DNA from: Bog-473 sp035551835
GTDB taxonomy: Bacteria; Actinomycetota; Acidimicrobiia; Acidimicrobiales; RAAP-2
Direction: 5' to 3'
Length of the DNA: 19,165 nt
Assembly: GCA_035551835.1 (NCBI GenBank)
Contig: DASZMN010000010.1
Span: forward strand, 1-19,165
Shown here: positions 7,648 through 13,775 of the stretch, one piece after another
How positions within the stretch are numbered: the stretch's first letter is position 1
Layout: each line of letters opens with the position of its first letter
Notes under the pieces: model-generated
The model's input: only the letters and a program-made list of their open reading frames with translations
Databases searched by the model: none
Told to the model about the DNA's origin: nothing
Translations under genes and position numbers: made by a program

Positions 7648-7708
7648 TTGAGTGGAATCACCTCCCGCTTGGTGAGTGTCTTGAATGCAACGATGTTGCC
7701 CCACGGGA

Positions 7709-7722
7709 AACCATCGATGGTT
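7709..7722. promoter_or_regulatory. 14-bp perfect palindrome in the divergent control region
   Basis: AACCATCGATGGTT reads the same on both strands and lies 62 bases upstream of the GS1 start. It differs from the TGTT-N11-AACA motif, so it could be a site for another regulator or lie within the GS1 leader. Confidence 0.4.
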
Positions 7723-7739
7723 ACCGCTCTATTGCGAAG

Positions 7740-7758
7740 TGTTGCGTGCCCGTTAACT
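7740..7758. promoter_or_regulatory. Candidate operator upstream of GS1 (imperfect TGTT-N11-AACT)
   Basis: TGTTGCGTGCCCGTTAACT resembles the sites upstream of the USP gene. It matches the 18746 site at 16 of 21 positions when the two following G bases are included. The right arm deviates by one base from AACA. It lies 93 bases before the GS1 start, suitable for controlling the leftward operon. Confidence 0.45.
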
Positions 7759-7849
7759 GGATGGCCGGATTGCACGCACAGATGTCGGGAATGTGAACAG
7801 CGCTCCCTCGTCCGAGTGCGTTCTGCACTTGTTGCCTTTTGTTCTACGA

Positions 7850-7868
7850 TGTTTCTTGACAGGCAACA
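7850..7868. promoter_or_regulatory. Candidate operator TGTT-N11-AACA over the mgs-operon promoter
   Basis: TGTTTCTTGACAGGCAACA fits the motif shared with 13729-13747, 18746-18764 and 18787-18805. It covers the -35 hexamer, so a bound protein would repress. A larger perfect inverted repeat (CTTGTTGCC at 7828-7836, GGCAACAAG at 7862-7870) shares its right half. Confidence 0.6.
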
Positions 7869-7883
7869 AGAAACGGTCATAAT
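7856..7883 (+). promoter_or_regulatory. Sigma70-type promoter of the PNPOx-mgsABC-oxidase operon
   Basis: TTGACA (7856-7861) and CATAAT (7878-7883) are separated by 16 bases, close to consensus. The start codon at 7894 is only ten bases past the -10, with no Shine-Dalgarno, so the transcript should be leaderless or nearly so. The promoter is embedded in operator-like repeats. Confidence 0.7.
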
Positions 7884-7893
7884 CAGACAACAC

Positions 7894-8667
7894 ATGAGCG
7901 AGCGCGACCCGCGATCCGAGCGCACGACCCTCCACCGCTACGCCCACCGGGCCGCCTACGACCGTGCCACGGTGGATGCCATTCTCGACGAGGGCTTCGT
8001 CTGCCACGTCGGGCTCAGCACGTCGGCGGGGTATCCGGTCGTCATCCCGTTGGCCTACGGACGCGACGGCGACGTGGTCTACCTGCACGGGTCCGCCGCC
8101 AGCCGCCTCTTCCGCGGCGCCCGGTCGACCGAGACGGAGATCTGCATGACGGTGACCTTCGTGGACGGGCTGGTGGTGGCGCGCTCGACCTACAACACGG
8201 ACATCAACTACCGCTCGGTGGTGATCATCGGCCCGGCCAGCGAGGTGAAGGACCTCGGCGAGAAGCGGGCCGGCCTGGAGCTCATGGTCGACCACATCAT
8301 CCCGGGTCGCAGCCGAGACGCCCGCCCGCCCACCGAGAAGGAGCTGCGGAGCACGATGCTGCTCCGCCTGCCCCTCGGCGAGTGCTCGGCCAAGGTGCGC
8401 ACCGGCTGGCCGCTCGACGAGGAAGAGGACTACGACCTTCCCATCTGGGCCGGCGTGATCCCGCTCACCACGGTCGTGGAACGAGCCGTGGTCGATCCGG
8501 CGCTGCGCGTCGATGCGGCCATGCCGTCGTACGTGGAGCACTACCGGCGGCCGGCGCCGGCGGTGGCCATGGCCGGCGCCGCGACAAGCAACGGCAGCGG
8601 TGCCGCCGGTGCCGCCGGGGAGGCCGGTGCCGCAGGCGCCGCAGGTGCTGACAGGGAGGCCGGCTGA
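7894..8667 (+). CDS. PNPOx-like FMN-binding split-barrel protein
   Basis: This 257-residue protein belongs to the pyridoxamine-phosphate-oxidase-like split-barrel superfamily (NimA/Pyridox_ox_2 type) and probably binds a flavin or related cofactor. Visible blocks are AILDEGFVCHVGLSTSAGYP, VVIPLAYGRDGDVVYLHGSA and SRLFRGARS near residues 28-77, then the NTDINYRSVVIIG strand and VKVRTGWPLDEEEDY-like sequence near 167-180. The last ~35 residues are a Gly/Ala-rich low-complexity tail. ATG 7894 is preferred because the promoter ends ten bases upstream. The frame stays open further left, but only as antisense to GS1. The gene heads the operon and ends one base before the class II amidotransferase. 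Its reaction is unknown; such proteins do recur beside PuuR-like regulators. Confidence 0.82.
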   Translation: MSERDPRSERTTLHRYAHRAAYDRATVDAILDEGFVCHVGLSTSAGYPVVIPLAYGRDGDVVYLHGSAASRLFRGARSTETEICMTVTFVDGLVVARSTYNTDINYRSVVIIGPASEVKDLGEKRAGLELMVDHIIPGRSRDARPPTEKELRSTMLLRLPLGECSAKVRTGWPLDEEEDYDLPIWAGVIPLTTVVERAVVDPALRVDAAMPSYVEHYRRPAPAVAMAGAATSNGSGAAGAAGEAGAAGAAGADREAG

Positions 8668-8668
8668 C

Positions 8669-9589
8669 GTGTGCGGCGTGGTCGGGCTGCTCCTGCGTGA
8701 CCCCGAGCTCGAGCCGGAGCTCGGCGCGCTGCTCGTCCCGATGATCGAGGCGCTCGACGAGCGCGGCCCGGACTCCTCGGGCATCGCCGTCTACGGCGAC
8801 ACGCCGGCCGACACCGGGCGAGCGGACGGCCGGGCGCCGATCGTGCGGCTCTCGCTGGGGGCCGATGTCCCCGTCGACTGGATGGCCGTCGGCTGCGCCC
8901 TGCTCGACTTGTGCGGCACGGGCGCCGACCTCGAGCGCTTCGGCGCCGGGCTCGTCGTCGACGTCCCTGCGGACGCACTCCCTGACGCGCAGACCCTTCT
9001 GGCGTCCGAGTGGGACCAGGTGCGCGTGCTCGGGACGGGCCACCACGTCCGGGTGCTGAAGGACACGGGCCGCCCCACGGACACCTGCGCCCGCTACGGC
9101 ATTCGCGCCTGGGAGGGCTTCCAGGCCGTCGCCCACACCCGGATGGCGACGGAGTCGGCCGTCACCGTCCTGCACTCGCACCCCTTCGTGCCGGCGCGGG
9201 ACCTCTGCGTCGTGCACAACGGCTCCTTCTCCAACTACGCGTCGGTGCGCCGGCGCCTCGAGGACGACGGCGTCGCGTTCGACTCGGACAACGACTCCGA
9301 GGTGGCGGCGCGCTTCCTGGCCTCCCGGCTCGAGTTCGGCGACGACCTCGAGGAGGCGACGCGCTGGGTGATGAAGGAGATGGACGGCTTCTTCACCCTC
9401 GTGATCACGAGCGCCGAGGGCATGTCGGTCGTGCGCGACGCGTTCGCGTGCAAGCCGGCCGTGGTGGCCGAGACCGCGGGGTACGTCGCCGTGGCCTCGG
9501 AGTACCGCGCGCTGGCCGAGCTGCCCGGCATCGCGGACGCCGTGGTGTTCGAGCCCCATCCCGAGGAGGTGTACACGTGGAGCCGTTGA
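8669..9589 (+). CDS. mgsA: Class II glutamine-amidotransferase subunit, MgsA/GlxB type
   Basis: This corresponds to the amidotransferase domain of glutamate synthase as a separate 306-residue subunit. In N-methylglutamate synthase (MgsABC) it handles the gamma-glutamyl amide or glutamine. After Met removal the N-terminal Cys (C2, CGVVGLLL) is the nucleophile expected of an Ntn-type GATase. Supporting motifs are ERGPDSSG (31-38), AHTRMATES (R158), VVHNGSFSNY (N184, G185) and DSDNDSEVAA (D209). GTG 8669 is fixed by the need for Cys at position 2 and by GGGAGG upstream. It begins one base after the PNPOx stop and overlaps the GXGXG gene. The symbol follows the mgs scheme; the same family is also named glxB, and methylamine specificity is not proven. 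Confidence 0.88.
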   Translation: MCGVVGLLLRDPELEPELGALLVPMIEALDERGPDSSGIAVYGDTPADTGRADGRAPIVRLSLGADVPVDWMAVGCALLDLCGTGADLERFGAGLVVDVPADALPDAQTLLASEWDQVRVLGTGHHVRVLKDTGRPTDTCARYGIRAWEGFQAVAHTRMATESAVTVLHSHPFVPARDLCVVHNGSFSNYASVRRRLEDDGVAFDSDNDSEVAARFLASRLEFGDDLEEATRWVMKEMDGFFTLVITSAEGMSVVRDAFACKPAVVAETAGYVAVASEYRALAELPGIADAVVFEPHPEEVYTWSR

Positions 9590-10326
9590 CGATGGAGCCC
9601 GCGCCAGCGCCCGCGCCCGCGCCGCACAGTGCGCCGCTGACCCTGGACTGCGACGAGCTGAGCATTCGCGAGGTCAACGCCGTGCTGCAGGGTCTGCCGG
9701 AGCGGTCGGCGGCCACCGTGCAGGCGCCCCGGGGCCGCCACAACCTCGCCGTCGGCCTCCCGCATGCCCTCGTGCTCACCATCGACGGCAACGCCGGCTA
9801 TTTCGTGGGCGGGCTCGGCGGCGCCCGCGACGGCAGCGGGCCCGACATCGTCGTCAACGGCTTCGTCGGCTGGTCGGTCGGCGAGAACCTCATGGGCGGG
9901 ACGATCCGGGTCCGGGGCAGTGCATCGCAGAGCGCCGGCTCGAGCGCGCGAGGCGGGCGCATCTTCGTCGAGGGCCACGCCTCGCTGCGGGCGGGGATCT
10001 CGCTCAAGGGTGGCACGGTCGCCATCGCCGGCAACGCGGGCGCCATGACCGGGTTCATGGCCCAGGCCGGCACCATCCTCATCGGCGGCGACGCCGGCCA
10101 CGCGCTCGGCGACTCGCTCTACGAGGCGGTCATCTACGTCCAGGGCACCATCGCGTCGCTCGGGGCCGACGCCGTCGTCGAGGAGATGACCGACGACGAC
10201 GTGCTCGCCGTGAAGCGCCTGGTCGCCGAAAGCGGCTTCGACCACATCGAGCCGGAACGGGTCACCAAGGTGGTGTCGGCCCGCCAGCTGTACCACTTCT
10301 CGACCCACCACCACGGCTCGTTCTGA
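9577..10326 (+). CDS. mgsB: GXGXG-domain subunit, MgsB/GlxC type
   Basis: This subunit (249 aa) matches the C-terminal GXGXG beta-helix domain of the glutamate synthase large subunit, which is structural and links the amidotransferase and FMN domains. After an Ala-Pro repeat (residues 7-20) come regularly spaced Gly-rich turns: GNAGYFVGGLGG, GWSVGENLMGGTIRVRG, ARGGRIFVEGHA, LKGGTVAIAGNAGAMTGF and AGTILIGGDAGHALGDS. The sequence ends in a His-rich LYHFSTHHHGSF typical of stand-alone GlxC/MgsB proteins. GTG 9577 is chosen because GAGGAGG lies seven bases upstream. An ATG at 9592 is too far from that site, so the gene overlaps mgsA by 13 bases. It overlaps the next gene at TGATG. Confidence 0.87.
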   Translation: MEPLTMEPAPAPAPAPHSAPLTLDCDELSIREVNAVLQGLPERSAATVQAPRGRHNLAVGLPHALVLTIDGNAGYFVGGLGGARDGSGPDIVVNGFVGWSVGENLMGGTIRVRGSASQSAGSSARGGRIFVEGHASLRAGISLKGGTVAIAGNAGAMTGFMAQAGTILIGGDAGHALGDSLYEAVIYVQGTIASLGADAVVEEMTDDDVLAVKRLVAESGFDHIEPERVTKVVSARQLYHFSTHHHGSF

Positions 10327-11672
10327 TGCAGAGCCCCGGGTCGAGCCCCGAGAACCACACGTTCCCGCCCGAGGCGGTCGCGCGGGTCCACGAGATGGCC
10401 GAGACCGGCCAGTACCCGATCCGCGGCCTCGGCGCGCGGCGCAAGCTCCCGACCTTCGACGACCTCGTCTTCCTGACCGCGTCGGCGTCGCGCTACCCGC
10501 TCGAGGGCTACCGCGAGCGCTGCGACACCTCGACCACCCTCGGCACGCGCCACGCGGCGAAGCCGCTGCACCTCGATATCCCCATCACCATCGCCGGCAT
10601 GAGTTTCGGCGCGCTCTCGGCCTCGGCCAAGGAGGCGCTCGGCCGCGCCGCCACCGAGGTCGGCACCTCGACCACGACCGGGGACGGCGGCATGACCCCC
10701 GAGGAGCGCAAGGCCTCGTCGCTGCTCGTGTACCAGGTGCTCCCCTCGCGCTACGGCTTCGACCCGGCCGACCTGCGCCAGGCCGACGCGGTCGAGATCG
10801 TGATCGGGCAGGGCGCGAAGCCAGGAGGCGGCGGCCTGCTGCTCGGCCAGAAGGTCAACGAGCGCGTCGCCGCGATGCGCACGCTGCCGCCCGGCATCGA
10901 CCAGCGCTCGGCCAGCCGTCACCCCGACTGGGTCGGCCCCGACGACCTGCGAATCAAGATCGAGGAGTTGCGCGAGGCCACCGGCTGGCAGATCCCGATC
11001 TACGTCAAGGTCGGCGCCACCCGCGTCGACCACGACGTGCAGCTCGCGGTGGCGGCCGGGGCCGACGTCGTCGTCGTCGACGGCATGCAGGGCGGCACCG
11101 CCGCCACCCAGGACGTGTTCATTGAGCACGCCGGCATCCCGACCTTGCCGGCGGTGCGCATGGCGGCCGAGGCGCTCCGCGCCATCGGGGCGAGCGAGGA
11201 GGTGCAGCTCGTCGTCTCCGGCGGGATCCGCTCGGGGGCCGACGTGGCCAAGGCACTGGCGCTCGGGGCGGACGCCGTGTCCATCGGCGTTGCTGCCCTC
11301 CTCGCCCTCGGCTGCAACCGCCCCTCGTATCGCGACGGCGATGGCACCACGCGCGACGTCGGCGCCGACTACGCCGCGCTCGGCACGGCCGCGGGCCGCT
11401 GCGCCCACTGCCACACGGGCCGGTGCCCCGTCGGCATCGCGACCCAAGACGCCGCGCTCGAGGCGCGACTCGATCCCGTCCACGCCGCCACCGCGGTGGC
11501 CAACTACCTGCGTGCCGTCACCATGGAGGTGACGGCCCTGGCCCGGGCCTGTGGGAAGTCCAGCGTGCATCACCTGGAGCCCGAGGACCTGGCCGCGCTC
11601 ACGGTGGAGGCTGCCGCCATGGCCCGGGTCCCTCTGGCCGGCACCGGCTGGATCCCGGGTTGGCCCACCTGA
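10326..11672 (+). CDS. mgsC: FMN/Fe-S glutamate-synthase-domain subunit, MgsC/GlxD type
   Basis: This is the catalytic subunit (448 aa) of a split glutamate-synthase-like complex. In MgsABC it forms N-methylglutamate from gamma-glutamylmethylamide. FMN-barrel hallmarks are visible: ITIAGMSFGALSASAKEALG (88-107), TSTTTGDGGMTPEER, the IGQGAKPGGGGLLLGQKV glycine loop (160-177), YVKVGATRVDHDV, VVDGMQGGTAATQ (250-262) and VVSGGIRSGADVAKALALGA. C359, C362 and C367 in the RCAHCHTGRCPVGIATQ motif are positioned to ligate the Fe-S cluster. The ATG overlaps the upstream stop. All three subunits are present in the order amidotransferase, GXGXG, FMN, as in mgsABC/glxBCD loci. Ordinary GltB function is unlikely because the domains are split and the NADPH subunit is absent. 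Confidence 0.9.
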   Translation: MQSPGSSPENHTFPPEAVARVHEMAETGQYPIRGLGARRKLPTFDDLVFLTASASRYPLEGYRERCDTSTTLGTRHAAKPLHLDIPITIAGMSFGALSASAKEALGRAATEVGTSTTTGDGGMTPEERKASSLLVYQVLPSRYGFDPADLRQADAVEIVIGQGAKPGGGGLLLGQKVNERVAAMRTLPPGIDQRSASRHPDWVGPDDLRIKIEELREATGWQIPIYVKVGATRVDHDVQLAVAAGADVVVVDGMQGGTAATQDVFIEHAGIPTLPAVRMAAEALRAIGASEEVQLVVSGGIRSGADVAKALALGADAVSIGVAALLALGCNRPSYRDGDGTTRDVGADYAALGTAAGRCAHCHTGRCPVGIATQDAALEARLDPVHAATAVANYLRAVTMEVTALARACGKSSVHHLEPEDLAALTVEAAAMARVPLAGTGWIPGWPT

Positions 11673-11677
11673 CCGCC

Positions 11678-12871
11678 GTGCCTGCTCTCCGCTCGGCGGA
11701 GGTCGTGGTGATCGGTGGCGGCGTGGCCGGACTCTCCACGGCCCGCGCCCTCGTCGAGCTCGGCGTGACCGACGTCCTCGTGCTCGAGCGCGCCACCGTC
11801 GGCTCGGGTGGCACGGGGAAGTCGAGTGGTGTCGTGCGCTGTCACTACGGGATCCGCTCGCTGGCCGCCCTGGCGTGGCACGCGCTGCCGGTGCTCGAGC
11901 GCGCCACCGAGATCCTCGGCGCTCCGTCGGGCTACACCAACACCGGCTACCTGGTCGGCGTCGGCCCCGAGAACCTGGGCGCGTTGCGGGCCAACGTCGC
12001 CATGCAGCGCTCCCTCGGCATCGAGGTCGAGCTGGTCGGGCACGACCAGGCCCGTGACCTGTGGCCGGCGGCGCGGCTCGACGACTTCGCCGAGTTCGCC
12101 TACGAGCGGCGCGGCGGCTACGGCGACGGACACCAGACCGCCCTGGCCTTCGCCCACGCGGCGCGGCGCGGCGGAGCGGAGCTGCGTCAACATCGGGGCG
12201 TTGCCGCCATTGAGACGGCGGGCGACAAGGTGTCGGGCGTGCGCCTCTCGGACGGCGACCGCGTCGGAGCCACCCACGTCGTCTTGGCGGCCGGGCCGTG
12301 GTCCACTGCGCTGGCGGCACCGCTCGGCCTCGAGGTCCCCGTGCGCGCCCAGCGCGCGCAGATTCTCCTGGTCGCGCCCGGCCGGCCACTCGGGGCCCTC
12401 CCCGTCTTCTCGGACCTGGTGTCGCTCCAGTACGTGCGCACCGAGGGCAGCGCCGCGCTGCTGCTCGGCGACAGCGACCACTCCCGCCCCGAGTGGGCCG
12501 ACCCCGACGACTACCGCGAGCTCGCCGGCGACGACGAGCTGGCCGCGCTGGTCCCGAAGTTCAGCCATCGCTTCCCAGGCTTCGACGGCGCGGCGCTCTC
12601 CTCTTCCTATGCCGGCTGCTACGACGTGACGCCTGACTACAACCCGATCATCTCGGCCACTCCGGTCGAAGGGCTGTGGCTGTGCACCGGCTTCTCGGGG
12701 CACGGCTACAAGATCTCCCCCGCCGTCGGTGAGCTCATGGCGGACCTGGTGGTCCACGGGACGAGCCGCCACGCCGACGTCGACCACCGAGATTTTCGCT
12801 GGGAGCGCTTCAACGAGGACGATCCCCTGGTCAGCGAGCACCCCTACGCGGGTGCCGGCCAGATGCGCTGA
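11678..12871 (+). CDS. FAD-dependent amine oxidoreductase (DAO family)
   Basis: This 397-residue D-amino-acid-oxidase-fold enzyme probably oxidises a secondary or N-substituted amine. The dinucleotide-binding motif VVVIGGGVAGLSTARALVELG spans residues 9-29. GSGGTGKSSGVVRCHYG (42-58) resembles the equivalent stretch in the beta subunit of heterotetrameric sarcosine oxidase. H152 (GYGDGHQTALAFA) may occupy the position of that subunit's flavin-linked His, which is tentative. The C-terminal FAD block is LWLCTGFSGHGYKISPAVGELMADLV. Starts are ambiguous: GTG 11678 follows the mgsC stop by five bases, and TTG 11660 would overlap it; neither has a clear Shine-Dalgarno. It is last in the mgs operon. 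It could be the N-alkylglutamate dehydrogenase/oxidase (replacing MgdABCD) or a PuuB-like gamma-glutamylamine oxidase. Confidence 0.87.
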   Translation: MPALRSAEVVVIGGGVAGLSTARALVELGVTDVLVLERATVGSGGTGKSSGVVRCHYGIRSLAALAWHALPVLERATEILGAPSGYTNTGYLVGVGPENLGALRANVAMQRSLGIEVELVGHDQARDLWPAARLDDFAEFAYERRGGYGDGHQTALAFAHAARRGGAELRQHRGVAAIETAGDKVSGVRLSDGDRVGATHVVLAAGPWSTALAAPLGLEVPVRAQRAQILLVAPGRPLGALPVFSDLVSLQYVRTEGSAALLLGDSDHSRPEWADPDDYRELAGDDELAALVPKFSHRFPGFDGAALSSSYAGCYDVTPDYNPIISATPVEGLWLCTGFSGHGYKISPAVGELMADLVVHGTSRHADVDHRDFRWERFNEDDPLVSEHPYAGAGQMR

Positions 12872-12906
12872 GCCGTGGCTTCCAATTGCAACCTCGTGCG
12901 TGTGCC

Positions 12907-12912
12907 TAGGCT
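12907..12912 (+). promoter_or_regulatory. -10-like element for a probable leaderless regulator transcript
   Basis: TAGGCT lies eight bases before the GTG of the XRE-cupin gene, with no Shine-Dalgarno between. A TTGCAA at 12886-12891 could be the -35, although the 15-base spacing is short. Confidence 0.45.
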
Positions 12913-12920
12913 GATCCGCC

Positions 12921-13643
12921 GTGGCCACTCGCCGGACCGCAGCCTCCTCCGATGGACGCCGGCCGTCCGGATCGAAGGGGACGACCAAACGCCCGGCCTC
13001 CACCCGCGCCACCAAGGCCTCACGCTCCGAGCTCGTGGCGATCGATAACGTCGCCGATCCCGACGAGAACAGCACTCTGGGGCAGGTCATCGCCAACCAC
13101 GTGCGCTCGCGCCGGCTCGAGATCGGTCTCAACGTGGGTCAGCTGGCTGACCGCACCGGGATCTCCAAGGGGATGCTCTCGAAGATTGAGAACGCGCAGA
13201 CCTCGCCGAGCCTGAGCACGCTCGAGCGGCTGGCCGCCGCGCTCGACATGCCGGTCACCTCGCTCTTCCGCGGCCTGGCCGAAGAGCGTGACGCCGTGTT
13301 CGTCAAGTCCGGAAGCGGTCCCGAGATCGTCCGCAAGGGCACGCGCTCCGGGCACACCTACGAGCTGCTCGGCAGCCTGCGCGGCCCGTACAAGCGGGTG
13401 GAGCCGCTCCTCGTCTCGCTCGACGACGAGACCGAGGTGTTCCCGCTGTTCCAGCACAGCGGCATCGAGATCCTCTACATGCTGAGCGGGGTCATGGAGT
13501 ACGGCTACGGACGCCAGCGCTACAAGATGGAGCGCGGCGACACGCTGCAATTCGAGGGCGACATCCCACACGGCCCGACGATGCTGATCAAGCTGCCGAT
13601 CCGCTTCCTCTCCATCACCTTCTACGGCGGCGAACACACTTGA
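12921..13643 (+). CDS. XRE-family regulator with C-terminal cupin (PuuR-like)
   Basis: This 240-residue DNA-binding regulator has an Arg/Lys/Ser-rich tail (1-40) and an XRE helix-turn-helix at about 54-116 (NVGQLADRTGISKGMLSKIE, then SPSLSTLERLAAALDMPV). A cupin sensor domain follows at about 165-235, with H179, E183 and H217 as candidate metal or ligand residues. The architecture is that of PuuR, which represses polyamine catabolism. GTG 12921 is used because a -10-like TAGGCT precedes it; the mRNA may be leaderless. The gene sits between the mgs operon and the GS2 operon. The palindromic TGTT-N11-AACA sites upstream of neighbouring transcripts are its most likely targets, with a gamma-glutamyl amine or amine as effector (inference). 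Confidence 0.9.
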   Translation: MATRRTAASSDGRRPSGSKGTTKRPASTRATKASRSELVAIDNVADPDENSTLGQVIANHVRSRRLEIGLNVGQLADRTGISKGMLSKIENAQTSPSLSTLERLAAALDMPVTSLFRGLAEERDAVFVKSGSGPEIVRKGTRSGHTYELLGSLRGPYKRVEPLLVSLDDETEVFPLFQHSGIEILYMLSGVMEYGYGRQRYKMERGDTLQFEGDIPHGPTMLIKLPIRFLSITFYGGEHT

Positions 13644-13665
13644 CCCGGGTACGGCCGCGCCCGGG
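13644..13665 (+). terminator. Possible stem-loop after the XRE-cupin gene
   Basis: CCCGGG at 13644-13649 pairs with CCCGGG at 13660-13665 around a 10-base loop, directly after the regulator stop codon. The stem is short and no T-run follows, so termination is only a possibility. Confidence 0.3.
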
Positions 13666-13727
13666 ACAGTTCGCAGCCGACAATTAACAGGATGGATACG
13701 CGCCGGGCCTTGCCCTGACCCTCCGGG

Positions 13728-13748
13728 TTGTTCACTATTAGTGAACAA
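13728..13748. promoter_or_regulatory. Perfect 21-bp palindromic operator upstream of GS2
   Basis: The arms TTGTTCACTA and TAGTGAACAA surround a central T. It contains TGTT-N11-AACA at 13729-13747, the same layout as the sites at 7850 and 18746/18787. It lies 27 bases before the GS2 ATG and ten bases before the Shine-Dalgarno, so it should overlap the promoter or transcription start. A -10-like TATTAG lies inside it. Confidence 0.8.
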
Positions 13749-13775
13749 AGTTTCCCTAGGAGGGCTACCCGAGAT

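Noticed and set aside
7694..7712. TGTT-N11-AACC in the GS1 leader as a further operator
   Set aside because: The right arm deviates, the interior is GC-rich and unlike the other sites, and it sits close to the coding region. It may be chance.
10134..12389. 751-codon open frame on the minus strand opposite mgsB/mgsC and the oxidase
   Set aside because: It is Arg/Pro/Gly-rich low-complexity translation antisense to conserved enzymes.
13679..13692. AATTAACAGG upstream of GS2 as a second operator
   Set aside because: Only a right half-site is present; the left arm expected 15 bases away is TCGC rather than TGTT.
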